Shown here one piece after another: positions 1 through 7,849 of a DNA stretch of 64,000 nucleotides. A program made the translations under genes and the position numbers. Below the pieces are notes generated by a model. It had not been told where the DNA came from. It was given only the letters and a program-made list of their open reading frames with translations, and did no database searches. Each line of letters starts with the position of its first letter. Within the stretch, counting starts at the first letter, position 1. The DNA is from Citromicrobium bathyomarinum (GTDB taxonomy: Bacteria > Pseudomonadota > Alphaproteobacteria > Sphingomonadales > Sphingomonadaceae): assembly GCA_001306305.2 (NCBI GenBank), contig CP155577.1:558001-622000 (forward strand), given 5' to 3'.

Positions 1-2
1 TC

Positions 3-251
3 AACATGGCGCTGGTCATGTCCAAGCGGCTGGTGCTGACCGGATCGACTTTGCGCCCGCGTTCGGACGCGTTCAAGGCCGCGCTGGGCAGCGAGATCGC
101 GCGCGAGGCGTGGTCGCTGGTCGAAGAAGGCGCGGTGCGCCCGGTGATGGACGAGATCTTCCCGCTGGCCGAAGCGGCCGCGGCACACACGCGGATGGAG
201 GCGGGCGATCACATCGGCAAGATCGTGCTCGCGGTCGACGAAGAACTCTAG
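3..251 (+). CDS. NAD(P)H:quinone oxidoreductase, C-terminal fragment (cut by window edge)
   Basis: This is the last ~82 residues of a zinc-type alcohol dehydrogenase/quinone oxidoreductase family protein (PIG3-like); the rest lies left of the window. The segment KRLVLTGSTLRPRS, then a helix containing VEEGAVRPVMDEIFPL, then AAAAHTRMEAGDHIGKIVL is the standard end of this family: the first part follows the cofactor-binding Rossmann fold and the last is the closing strand region. The family reduces quinones or enones with NADPH in the cytosol. The frame ends at a TAG at 249-251. No terminator is obvious after it. Substrate cannot be told from this fragment. Confidence 0.8.
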   Translation, partial: NMALVMSKRLVLTGSTLRPRSDAFKAALGSEIAREAWSLVEEGAVRPVMDEIFPLAEAAAAHTRMEAGDHIGKIVLAVDEEL

Positions 252-452
252 GCACGTTCAAAGTCGCCGACTTCATGGCGATATGACGGACAAGGCTGTG
301 GAAATTAGCGGTACTGTAACCGTTCTGTGAGTCGCCTGTAACAATAGCGGTCTACCCCACGCCCAATATACCGCACGGAATACGAGATATTCTTTGCGGG
401 CTTTTGGACGACGAACCTCCCTTCAGAGGGACAACAGGGGCCGCCCACCGCC

Positions 453-1388
453 ATGTTCGACCAGACCACGCCCGACGGCTTGCCAAAGGAATTCGCCGCC
501 TTCGCGGGCGGTGCCGACAACGTCTCCGCCTTTCCCTCGATCGAGCCTTCGGTGCCCGAGCCACAGGACGGCAAGCGCCGCCGTTTCCGCACGATCTGGA
601 TCAGCGACGTGCATCTGGGCACCAAGGGCTGTAATGCGGAGATGCTGATCGATTTCCTCGACAGCACCGATTCCGAAACAATGTATCTGGTCGGCGACAT
701 CATCGACGGCTGGCGGCTGAAGAAGAAGTTCTACTGGCCCGCCGCGCATAACGACATCGTCTGGCGGATCCTCAAGCGGTCCAAGCGCGGCACGCGGATC
801 GTCTATATTCCGGGCAACCACGACGAGGTCGTGCGGCCGTTTTGCGGGATGAACTTCGGCGATGTCGAAATCCGCCGCGCCGCGTTCCACACCACCGCCG
901 ACGGGCGCCGGCTGATGGTTCTGCATGGCGACGAATTCGATACCGTGATGCTCACCCACAGGTGGCTCGCATTCGTGGGCGATACCGCCTACCATCTGAT
1001 GATGGCGCTGAATCAATGGGTCAACAAGGCCCGCACAGCGCTGGGGATGCCCTACTGGTCGCTGTCGAAGGCGGCCAAGCACAAGGTGAAGAATGCGGTC
1101 GAGTTCATCTCGAAATACGAGGAAATCGTTGCCCGCGCCGCCGGAGAGCGCGGAGTCGACGGGGTCGTGTGCGGCCATATCCACACCGCAGAGCACCGCA
1201 TGTTCGCGCATCACGGGCGCGAGATCGAATACTGGAACGATGGCGACTGGGTCGAAGGGTGCAACGCACTGGTCGAACATTTCGACGGGCGGATGGAAAT
1301 CCTCCACTGGCCGGACGAGATCGCGAAGCGCGAAACCGCCCCTGCCGCGCATGACGACGCGGCGGACGATGTGCGGGCGGTCGCCTGA
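453..1388 (+). CDS. LpxH-like metallophosphoesterase (UDP-2,3-diacylglucosamine diphosphatase family)
   Basis: A 311-residue calcineurin-like phosphoesterase. The metal-binding motifs are in order: SDVHLG (51-56), GDIID (81-85), GNHDE (121-125), a HGDEFD segment near 158-163 and GHIHTAEH near 240. This is the UDP-2,3-diacylglucosamine diphosphatase superfamily, which removes UMP from the lipid A precursor. The protein is longer than E. coli LpxH (about 240 residues), with a ~45-residue polar N-terminal extension and an acidic, alanine-rich tail. Its stop overlaps the next start by one base (TGATG), so it is translationally coupled to a glycosyltransferase. That pairing suggests envelope glycolipid metabolism, but a substrate other than lipid A precursor is possible. 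No strong ribosome binding site precedes the ATG. Confidence 0.82.
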   Translation: MFDQTTPDGLPKEFAAFAGGADNVSAFPSIEPSVPEPQDGKRRRFRTIWISDVHLGTKGCNAEMLIDFLDSTDSETMYLVGDIIDGWRLKKKFYWPAAHNDIVWRILKRSKRGTRIVYIPGNHDEVVRPFCGMNFGDVEIRRAAFHTTADGRRLMVLHGDEFDTVMLTHRWLAFVGDTAYHLMMALNQWVNKARTALGMPYWSLSKAAKHKVKNAVEFISKYEEIVARAAGERGVDGVVCGHIHTAEHRMFAHHGREIEYWNDGDWVEGCNALVEHFDGRMEILHWPDEIAKRETAPAAHDDAADDVRAVA

Positions 1389-2461
1389 TGCTGCTGGTCG
1401 AACCGGGGGGCCTGGCTGAGTTGGCCGAACTGCCGCCCAAGTCGATCGCGATCGTCACCGACGCGTGGTATCCGCAGATGAACGGCGTGGTCCGCACGCT
1501 GACCACCACCTGCGACATCCTGCGCGCGCACGGGCACCAAGTGGATATGATCACGCCTGATCAGTATCCCTCGCTGCCCTGCCCGACCTATCCCGAAATC
1601 CGCCTTGCGCTGACCCTGCCCGGCACCGTGGGCCGGCGGCTGTCGGACCTGCACCCCGATGCGGTGCATATCGCCACCGAAGGCCCGCTGGGGCTGGCCG
1701 CGCGGCGATACTGCATGGCCAAGGCGGTGCCGTTCACCACCGCCTATCACACGCAGTTTCCCGACTATGTCGCGCGGCGCACCTCGCTGCCCTCGGATGC
1801 GTTCTGGCCCTATATCCGCTGGTTCCACCGCCCCGCGCAGCGGGTGATGGTGGCGACCGAGAGCATCCGCGAGGAACTGCGCGCGCAGGGCCTCACCCGG
1901 CTGCACCACTGGGGACGCGGGGTCGATCTGGAGGCCTTCCATCCCGATGTCGGGCCCTGCGAGGATTACGAGGGGCTGGTCCGTCCGATTCAGCTTTATG
2001 TCGGCCGGGTCGCGGTCGAGAAGAATATCGAGGCCTTCCTGCGCACCACGAGGCCGGGCACCAAGGTTGTGGTCGGCGACGGGCCTGCCCGCGCCGATCT
2101 GGAGGCCCGCTATCCCGAGGCGGTGTTCCTCGGCAAGCGCAGCGGAGACGCGCTCGCCCGCTGCTATGCCAATGCCGACGTGTTCGTGTTCCCCAGCAAG
2201 ACCGATACCTTCGGGCTGGTCATGATCGAGGCACTGGCCTGCGGCACGCCGGTTGCCGCCTTCCCCGTGCCGGGCCCGCGCGACGTGCTGAGCGAGGAAG
2301 CGGGCGCGATGCGCGACGATCTCGACGATGCGATCGCCAATGCGCTGCTGCGCGACCGCCAGACCTGTGCCCAGTATGGCGCGCAGTTCAGCTGGGAAAA
2401 GGCGACCCTGCAGTTCGTCGCCGGGCTGGAAGAGTTCGATGGAGAAACCCTCACTCCCTGA
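1388..2461 (+). CDS. Glycosyltransferase family 4 (GT-B), mannosyl/glycolipid type
   Basis: A 357-residue retaining GT4 enzyme. The N-terminal domain opens with the strand SIAIVTDAWYPQMNGVVRTL, typical of the PimB/MgtA/SqdX branch that glycosylates lipid acceptors at the membrane. The C-terminal nucleotide-sugar domain has YVGRVAVEKNIEAFL and the E-x7-E region around FPSKTDTFGLVMIEALACGTP. Its ATG overlaps the stop of the phosphoesterase gene. A hairpin terminator follows at 2528-2560, so the two genes form a short operon. The donor and acceptor cannot be read from sequence; a glycolipid role is an inference from the branch and from the partner gene. Confidence 0.85.
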   Translation: MLLVEPGGLAELAELPPKSIAIVTDAWYPQMNGVVRTLTTTCDILRAHGHQVDMITPDQYPSLPCPTYPEIRLALTLPGTVGRRLSDLHPDAVHIATEGPLGLAARRYCMAKAVPFTTAYHTQFPDYVARRTSLPSDAFWPYIRWFHRPAQRVMVATESIREELRAQGLTRLHHWGRGVDLEAFHPDVGPCEDYEGLVRPIQLYVGRVAVEKNIEAFLRTTRPGTKVVVGDGPARADLEARYPEAVFLGKRSGDALARCYANADVFVFPSKTDTFGLVMIEALACGTPVAAFPVPGPRDVLSEEAGAMRDDLDDAIANALLRDRQTCAQYGAQFSWEKATLQFVAGLEEFDGETLTP

Positions 2462-2527
2462 GCGAGTCCCTGAAATGCCGATCTTCCTTGCCCAAAGGCG
2501 GCGCGATCCTTACAATGGCGCTTACGA

Positions 2528-2560
2528 GGCCGCTCCTGCATGGGGCGGCCCTTTCATTTT
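2528..2560 (+). terminator. Rho-independent terminator after the phosphoesterase/glycosyltransferase pair
   Basis: GGCCGCTCC (2528-2536) pairs with GGGGCGGCC (2542-2550), one G-U pair, around a 5-base loop. The T-rich CTTTCATTTT follows at 2551-2560. It separates the glycosyltransferase from trcR and argues that trcR starts downstream of it. Confidence 0.75.
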
Positions 2561-2607
2561 CAGGGCTCCGCCAACAGATCGGGGCCGAGCAGTTCAGGAT
2601 GACCGTC

Positions 2608-3420
2608 ATGGCCGACCAACCCACTCCGCTGATGCCGCACGCGACCGCCACCTGGCTGGTCGACAATACCGGCCTGAGCTTCGAGCAGATCGCCGAATTC
2701 TGCGGGCTGCACATCCTCGAAGTGCAGGCGATGGCAGACGATCTGGCGGGTAGCAAATATACCGGGCGCGACCCTGTCTATGCCGGCGAGCTGACCCAGG
2801 AAGAGATCGAGCGCGGTCAGGCAGACAGCACCTACAGCCTCAAGATGCAGAAGGCTCCTGCGGAAGTGACCCGGACCAAGGGGCCGCGCTACACCCCCGT
2901 GTCCAAGCGGCAGGACAAGCCGGACGGCATCGCCTGGATCCTGCGCAACCACCCCGAGGTTACCGACGCGCAGATTTCCAAGCTGATCGGGACCACCCGC
3001 AACACGATCGGCGCGATCCGCGAACGCAGCCACTGGAACATCCAGAACATCCAGCCGAAAGACCCGGTGACGCTGGGCCTGTGCTCGCAGCGCGAGCTTG
3101 ACGCGGTGGTCAAGGCTGCGGCGAAGAAGGCCGGGCTGGAAAACGCCGTCTCCGACCCCGCGGTCGAAGCCAGCGACAAGGCGCGTCTGATCGAGGAACT
3201 GCGCCGCGAACGCGACGATAACGAGAAGGCCGCCGCCGAAGCCGCGCAGGAAGCCGAAGCCGCCGCATGGCTGCAGGCCAAGCGCGCGAGCGAGGAAGAG
3301 CAGCTGAGCGGCATGCCGGTCGGCACCGCAAGCGAAGCGCCCGCCGAGCCGGAAGCCGAAGCGGCCCCCGCCGAAACGCCAGCCGAAGTCGACGACGCCG
3401 AGGAGCAGACGGAAGAATAA
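2608..3420 (+). CDS. trcR: Cell cycle transcriptional regulator TrcR (DUF1013 family)
   Basis: A 270-residue protein of the DUF1013/TrcR family, found in alphaproteobacteria and linked to cell-cycle transcription. The conserved core is TATWLVDNTGLSFEQIAEFC near residues 13-32, then GRDPVY, GPRYTPVSKRQDKPDGIAW, and a helix-turn-helix-like TDAQISKLIGTTRNTIGAIR near 120-139. The C-terminal ~80 residues are acidic and alanine/glutamate-rich, probably a flexible or coiled segment. I chose ATG 2608 because AGGA lies about 8 bases upstream and the family normally begins shortly before PLMP; ATG 2599 is the alternative. An upstream in-frame ATG at 2488 would read through the terminator hairpin and is rejected. 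Confidence 0.85.
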   Translation: MADQPTPLMPHATATWLVDNTGLSFEQIAEFCGLHILEVQAMADDLAGSKYTGRDPVYAGELTQEEIERGQADSTYSLKMQKAPAEVTRTKGPRYTPVSKRQDKPDGIAWILRNHPEVTDAQISKLIGTTRNTIGAIRERSHWNIQNIQPKDPVTLGLCSQRELDAVVKAAAKKAGLENAVSDPAVEASDKARLIEELRRERDDNEKAAAEAAQEAEAAAWLQAKRASEEEQLSGMPVGTASEAPAEPEAEAAPAETPAEVDDAEEQTEE

Positions 3421-3443
3421 TCCGCCTGCGCTCAAGCAAATAC

Positions 3444-3472
3444 TTGCCGAGCCGCGCGCGCGTCTGCATCAT
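3444..3472 (+). promoter_or_regulatory. Candidate sigma70-type promoter for fadD
   Basis: TTGCCG (3444-3449) and CATCAT (3467-3472) are 17 bases apart. Each matches the housekeeping -35 and -10 hexamers at 4 of 6 positions. The predicted start site falls at about 3479, the fadD ATG itself, and no Shine-Dalgarno sequence lies between. The transcript may therefore be leaderless. This is inferred from sequence only. Confidence 0.4.
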
Positions 3473-3491
3473 GCTTACATGGATGTAAGCA
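3472..3491. promoter_or_regulatory. 20-bp inverted-repeat operator over the fadD start codon
   Basis: TGCTTACAT, a GG spacer, then ATGTAAGCA forms perfect 9-base arms. The repeat covers the fadD ATG (3479) and adjoins the candidate -10 box. Size and symmetry suit a TetR-family dimer. Acyl-CoA metabolism genes are often controlled by such repressors, but no regulator gene lies nearby and the binding protein is unknown. Confidence 0.5.
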
Positions 3492-5146
3492 GCAGCAATT
3501 ATCACCACCCGCGCCCGTGGGACACGCCCATCGAATCGACCACCATGCCCGCGCTGCTGGCGCGGGCGGTGGCGGCGCACCCTGACCGCACGCTGATCGA
3601 TTTCCTCGGCCGCAAGCTCAGCTATCAGGCAATGCATGCCGAGGCGCGGCGCTTTGCCGCTGGACTGCAGGCGGCGGGGATCGGGCGCGGCGACCGGGTC
3701 GGGCTGTTCCTGCCCAACGTGCCGATCTACCTTTCCGCCTATTACGGCGCGATGCTGGCGGGCGCGACGGTGGTCAATTTCTCGCCGCTCTATTCGGTCG
3801 ACGAGCTTTCGCATCAGGTGGAGGATTCGGGCACCCGGCTGCTGGTCACGGTCGACGCGAACGCGCTTTACGGCACCGCGCAGGCGGTGCTCGAAGGTTC
3901 TTCGCTGGAAACGCTGGTGGTGGGCGAACTCGCCGGCATGCTGCCGACGCTCAAGGCGCTGGGCCTCAAGCTGTTCAAACGTAGCGCGATCGCCAAGCCC
4001 GCCTATGGGAAGAGCATCGTGCGCTGGGACGGGATGCTGCCGCGCAGCGAGCCGACCCCGCTCGACATCACGCCCGACGAAATCGCGCTGCTGCAATATA
4101 CCGGCGGCACCACGGGCCGGCCCAAGGGCGCGATGCTGAGCCACGGCAACCTTGCTGCCAATGCCCAGCAGGTCGATGCGATCGACCCGTTCGAGCGTGA
4201 CGAGCCGGACATCATCATGGGCGCGCTGCCGCTGTTCCATGTCTTTGCGAACACCTGTGTGCTCAACCGCAGCATCGTGCGCGGGGCAACCATCGCGATG
4301 GTGCCGCGGTTCGAAGCGGGCGACGTACTCAAGACGCTCAGTCGCGCAAATGTGACCGGTTTCCCGGGCGTGCCGACCATGTTTCAGGCGCTGCTCGACC
4401 ATCCCAAGGCGGCGACGACCGACTTCTCCTCGCTCAGAATCAGCATTTCGGGCGGCGCGCCGCTGGCCGATCCGCTGCGCGACAAGTTCGAGACGCTCTC
4501 CGGCGTGCGGCTGGTCGAAGGTTATGGCCTGACCGAGAGTTCTGGCGTGGTTTCGACCAATCCCTACCTCGCCACGCGCAAGACGGGCACCATCGGTCAG
4601 CCGATTCCGGGCACGAGACTGCTGTTGCTCGACAAGGAGGACGAAACGAAGCTCGCCCCCGAGGGTGAGCCGGGCGAGCTGGCGATCAACGGCCCGCAGA
4701 TCATGCAGGGTTACTGGAACCTGCCCGAAGCCGACGCCGAGGTGTTCATCGAGCATCAGGGCCGCAAGTGGCTGCGTACCGGCGATGTCGCGCGGATCGA
4801 TGCGGACGGCTTCATCGAGATCGTCGACCGGATCAAGGACATGATCGCGGTCGGCGGGTTCAAGGTCTTCCCCAGCCAGGTGGAGGACGTGCTCCAGACC
4901 CATCCCGCCATTCGCGACGTGCTGGTGATCGGGGTGCCAGACGATTACCACGGTGAGGTTCCGCGCGCCTACGCGACGCTGCAACCCGATCAGGAAGCCC
5001 CCACCGCCGAGGCGCTGCGCGACTGGCTCAACACCCGCGTGGGCAAGCACGAGCGGGTCGACCAGGTGGTGATTCGCAAGGAACTGCCGGTGACGATGGT
5101 CGGCAAGCTCGACCGCAAGGCGCTGAGGGCTGAAGTGCTTGGCTGA
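3479..5146 (+). CDS. fadD: Long-chain fatty acid-CoA ligase
   Basis: A 555-residue member of the acyl-CoA synthetase/AMP-forming ligase superfamily. It activates fatty acids with ATP and CoA for beta-oxidation or lipid synthesis. Motifs: the P-loop-like YTGGTTGRPKGAMLSH (near 206-221), the linker and adenylate site GYGLTESSGVVSTNP (near 350), the hinge RTGDVARIDADGF with IVDRIKDMI, and the C-terminal catalytic lysine in VGKLDRKALR. Length is normal. The tryptophan in PRPWDTP near residue 14 fits the N-terminal region of FadD proteins, so ATG 3479 is kept; ATG 3545 is an alternative. The start codon lies inside a palindrome and lacks a ribosome binding site. A strong bidirectional terminator follows. 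Confidence 0.9.
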   Translation: MDVSSSNYHHPRPWDTPIESTTMPALLARAVAAHPDRTLIDFLGRKLSYQAMHAEARRFAAGLQAAGIGRGDRVGLFLPNVPIYLSAYYGAMLAGATVVNFSPLYSVDELSHQVEDSGTRLLVTVDANALYGTAQAVLEGSSLETLVVGELAGMLPTLKALGLKLFKRSAIAKPAYGKSIVRWDGMLPRSEPTPLDITPDEIALLQYTGGTTGRPKGAMLSHGNLAANAQQVDAIDPFERDEPDIIMGALPLFHVFANTCVLNRSIVRGATIAMVPRFEAGDVLKTLSRANVTGFPGVPTMFQALLDHPKAATTDFSSLRISISGGAPLADPLRDKFETLSGVRLVEGYGLTESSGVVSTNPYLATRKTGTIGQPIPGTRLLLLDKEDETKLAPEGEPGELAINGPQIMQGYWNLPEADAEVFIEHQGRKWLRTGDVARIDADGFIEIVDRIKDMIAVGGFKVFPSQVEDVLQTHPAIRDVLVIGVPDDYHGEVPRAYATLQPDQEAPTAEALRDWLNTRVGKHERVDQVVIRKELPVTMVGKLDRKALRAEVLG

Positions 5147-5179
5147 TCACACGGCCTCGTTGCGAGGATACAGCGCATG

Positions 5180-5221
5180 AAAAAGGGGGCCGTCACGCGA
5201 TCCGCGACGGCCCCCTTTTTT
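5180..5221. terminator. Bidirectional intrinsic terminator between fadD and the bactofilin gene
   Basis: GGGGGCCGT (5185-5193) pairs with ACGGCCCCC (5207-5215), and an inner CGCG/CGCG can extend the stem. An A-run precedes it (5180-5184) and a T-run follows (5216-5221), so it can stop transcription from both convergent genes. Confidence 0.9.
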
Positions 5222-5235
5222 CGTAAGATCGGCGA

Positions 5236-5811
5236 TCAGTAGTAGTTGGCGCTCGCGCTGGCACTCTTCTCGTCCGAGGAGTCATCCGAGGAGAAGGGCG
5301 AAATGCCCAGATCGGCGGTGGTCGAACCGCCCGCCGAAGAGGTGCTTTCGCTGCTGCTCTCGCTCTGGGCGCTCGCCTGGCTCGAAGAGGCACTGGCGGA
5401 ACCGGCTTCGCGCGGGGCGAAACGGCCCTGGACCGAGGCACCCTGTTCCACGGTCAGCGCTTCGTAGTGGACATCGCCGTTGATCGTCGCGCTGCGCAGG
5501 ATCACCAGCTCACGCGCGTGGATCGATCCGTCGACCCGCCCGGCAAGGCGCGCGCTTTCCGCCTTCACTTCGCCGGCGATCTGGCTGGCTTCGCCCTGCA
5601 CCAGCGAGGCGCAGTCGATATCGCCTTCGACCGTGCCGTCGATATGCAGTTCGGTCGAGGCCGCGATGTTACCGGTGATGGTGACGTCGGCGCCGAGCAC
5701 CGAGAAGCTCCCCGAGGAGGACGACGACTTAGACACCGGCGTTGCCCTGGGTGTCGCTGGCCGTGCGGGTGCGCTGGGCGCCGGAGTTTCGGCGGACTTT
5801 TTTGAGAACAT
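5236..5811 (-). CDS. Bactofilin (polymer-forming cytoskeletal protein)
   Basis: A 191-residue bactofilin. The central beta-helix domain runs from about residue 34 (GSFSVLGADVTITGNI) to about 130, with repeating short strands such as HIDGTVEGDI and ELVILRSATINGDVHYEALT. Both tails are disordered and low-complexity: an N-terminal Pro/Ala/Ser stretch and a C-terminal Ser-rich stretch. Bactofilins polymerise without nucleotide and scaffold cell-wall enzymes. The gene follows an M23 endopeptidase, as in the known bactofilin/M23 shape modules of Helicobacter and Hyphomonas. The ATG at 5811 has GGAG ten bases upstream but lies 83 bases inside the M23 gene. A GTG at 5736 would cut the overlap to 8 bases and still encode the whole domain. 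Confidence 0.9.
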   Translation of the reverse strand: MFSKKSAETPAPSAPARPATPRATPVSKSSSSSGSFSVLGADVTITGNIAASTELHIDGTVEGDIDCASLVQGEASQIAGEVKAESARLAGRVDGSIHARELVILRSATINGDVHYEALTVEQGASVQGRFAPREAGSASASSSQASAQSESSSESTSSAGGSTTADLGISPFSSDDSSDEKSASASANYY

Positions 5812-6976
5812 CGGGGGCTAACTCCAAGAATGTGCGCGGATTGACTGCTGTGCCGTTCACTCGAACCTCGAAATGCAAGTGCGGGCCGGTCGAACGACCG
5901 GTGCTACCGATTGCGCCGATAACCGTACCTGCTTCAACCCGCTGCCCGACCCGCGCCTCAAAACGCGACATGTGGGCGTAACGGGTTAAGAGACCTTGCC
6001 CGTGGCTGATTTCGACCACGTTACCATAGCCGCCCTTTCGGCCCACAAATGTCACGGTTCCCCGCGCGGTGGCGAAGATCGGCGCGCCCATCCTGGCGGG
6101 GAAGTCCAGCCCGCGGTGCATCGCGGCGCGCCCGGTGAAGGGGTCACGGCGATAGCCGTAGGAGGAATTGACCGCCGCCGCCTTGGTCGGTGCGAACTGC
6201 GGCACGCCCTGCAGCGTCGCTTCGAGTGTGGCCATGCGCGACAGGCTCGCGCCGAGGCGTTCGAATCGCGGATCGATCTGCTCGTCCTTGCCGAACAGCG
6301 CTTCGAGCGGGCCGCCGCGCGCGCTGGTGTCGGCCGAGGCGAGCATCCGGTCCGGATCGAGGCCAAGCTCGCGCAGCGCCCACATCGCGCGGCGCGATCG
6401 CTGGTCGGCGTAGCGGGTCAGCCCTTCGACGAAGGCGAGCTGGCGTGATTCGATCCGCGCAAGCGAGGCCGCTTCGGGCACTGCGGCGGAGACCTTCTCG
6501 ACCAGTTCGTCGGTCTCGTTGGTGCTGTCGGTGACATTGTCGTGCTTGACTGCATCGGGGGGCAGCATCTCGATCATGCCCTCGATGAAGTCCTGCCGCT
6601 TCTCCAGATCCTGCGTCACCTCGCCGATATTGGCGCGGTAGGCCTTCAGCCGCTCTTCCGAAGTGGCGACATCCGCCTCGCGCTCCAGCAGCGCGACCCG
6701 CTCCACGCTGGAGCGGTATTGCAGCACGCTCATCACGCCCATGCTGCCCACGAAGGCGACCGAGGCGGTCAGCGCCAGTGCGGCGGTGCGTTTCTGAAGT
6801 TTCGAACTGATCTTGATGAAACGGACCTGGCCTTGCGAGCGCATGAAAAACTCACGCTCCGGAAACCAGTTTTCCATCCGCTCACGCCAGGTGAGCCGGT
6901 GCTGCTGTTCGTTGCTCAAGTCGACCCCTACCGTTGTCCCGGTCCCGATTCGGGGGTTAACAGTGGGGCCCGACAC
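5729..6976 (-). CDS. M23 family metallopeptidase (LytM-type peptidoglycan endopeptidase)
   Basis: A 415-residue membrane-anchored murein endopeptidase. One transmembrane helix lies near residues 65-87 (TAALALTASVAFVGSMGVM). A helical, probably coiled-coil, periplasmic stalk follows, then a C-terminal M23 domain (about 265-385). The zinc ligands are visible: the H and D of MHRGLDFP and the HLHFE motif, so it should be active. It most likely cleaves stem-peptide cross-links. It is co-transcribed with the bactofilin that follows, which probably localises it. The gene is divergent from nadD with about 66 bases between starts. Upstream in-frame starts are absent; ATG 6976 gives the usual short cytoplasmic segment. 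Confidence 0.9.
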   Translation of the reverse strand: MSGPTVNPRIGTGTTVGVDLSNEQQHRLTWRERMENWFPEREFFMRSQGQVRFIKISSKLQKRTAALALTASVAFVGSMGVMSVLQYRSSVERVALLEREADVATSEERLKAYRANIGEVTQDLEKRQDFIEGMIEMLPPDAVKHDNVTDSTNETDELVEKVSAAVPEAASLARIESRQLAFVEGLTRYADQRSRRAMWALRELGLDPDRMLASADTSARGGPLEALFGKDEQIDPRFERLGASLSRMATLEATLQGVPQFAPTKAAAVNSSYGYRRDPFTGRAAMHRGLDFPARMGAPIFATARGTVTFVGRKGGYGNVVEISHGQGLLTRYAHMSRFEARVGQRVEAGTVIGAIGSTGRSTGPHLHFEVRVNGTAVNPRTFLELAPDVLKKVRRNSGAQRTRTASDTQGNAGV

Positions 6977-7042
6977 GGTCGAATCCCGCGCCGAGTCGTT
7001 AGGACGAACGGAACCCTACCTACGATGAACTGTTAAATACCG

Positions 7043-7813
7043 ATGGCGTTAACCATGTTTACGCGGGAACCACTTGGTCATTCGCGGGTTCCGCTGCGCT
7101 TGACCGACCGTCCGCCTCCACCATTCCACGCGTCCACCACCCGACGCAGGAGGCGGCGCGTCGGCCTGCTCGGGGGCAGCTTCAACCCGGCGCATGGCGG
7201 CCACCGGCGAATCTCGCTGTTCGCGATGGACGCGCTCGGGCTGGACGAGGTGTGGTGGCTGGTCTCGCCCGGCAATCCGCTCAAGCCGAAAGAGGGCATG
7301 GCTCCGCTGGCCGCGCGTTATGCCTCGGCGGTGGCGCAGGCGCGCCGCGCGCCGATCCGGGTGACCGCTATCGAGCGCGAGCTGGGCACGCGCTATACGG
7401 TCGACACCATCGCAGCGTTGCAGAATCGCTTCTCTGCCCACGAATTCGTGTGGCTGATGGGGTCTGACAATCTGGTGACATTCCACAAGTGGCGGGCGTG
7501 GCGCCGGATCGTATCGAGCGTGCCGATTGCGGTGATCGCCAGACCGGGGTATGAGATGGCAACCGTCGCCAGCCCCGCGGCGGCCATGCTGCGGCGTTTC
7601 CGGGTGGATCCGGCGCAGCTCAGGAAACGGGGCGAGTGGAGCGCACCTATTCTGGTGACATTGCGTTTTGATCCCGATGCCCGGTCCGCCACCGCGATTC
7701 GCGCTGGCGCGCCAGACTGGGCCGCCGATTATCGTGACGCTGCGCTCCGCGATCAGATTACCCATCGCCCCATCACAGATTTCAGTATCGATCCGGAGCC
7801 GGGCAGCGCATGA
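7043..7813 (+). CDS. nadD: Nicotinate-nucleotide adenylyltransferase
   Basis: A 256-residue NadD. It transfers AMP from ATP to nicotinate mononucleotide, the penultimate step of NAD synthesis. The nucleotidyltransferase signature GLLGGSFNPAHGGHRRIS begins near residue 34, with the (H/T)xGH motif as HGGH. The segment WWLVSPGNPLKP and the C-terminal SATAIRAG (ISSTxIR equivalent) are also in place. The N-terminal ~33 residues are extra, basic and proline-rich. ATG 7043 and ATG 7055 are both possible; the latter directly follows TTAACC. It heads the series nadD-rsfS-rlmH, a common alphaproteobacterial order. Confidence 0.92.
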   Translation: MALTMFTREPLGHSRVPLRLTDRPPPPFHASTTRRRRRRVGLLGGSFNPAHGGHRRISLFAMDALGLDEVWWLVSPGNPLKPKEGMAPLAARYASAVAQARRAPIRVTAIERELGTRYTVDTIAALQNRFSAHEFVWLMGSDNLVTFHKWRAWRRIVSSVPIAVIARPGYEMATVASPAAAMLRRFRVDPAQLRKRGEWSAPILVTLRFDPDARSATAIRAGAPDWAADYRDAALRDQITHRPITDFSIDPEPGSA

Positions 7814-7849
7814 CTCGCATATGCTCCCGGCCATTCCCATATCACTGGA

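Noticed and set aside
3110-5050. A 646-codon minus-strand open frame opposite trcR and fadD
   Set aside because: Composition is typical of an antisense shadow (His/Arg/Gln-rich) and fadD on the plus strand is unambiguous.
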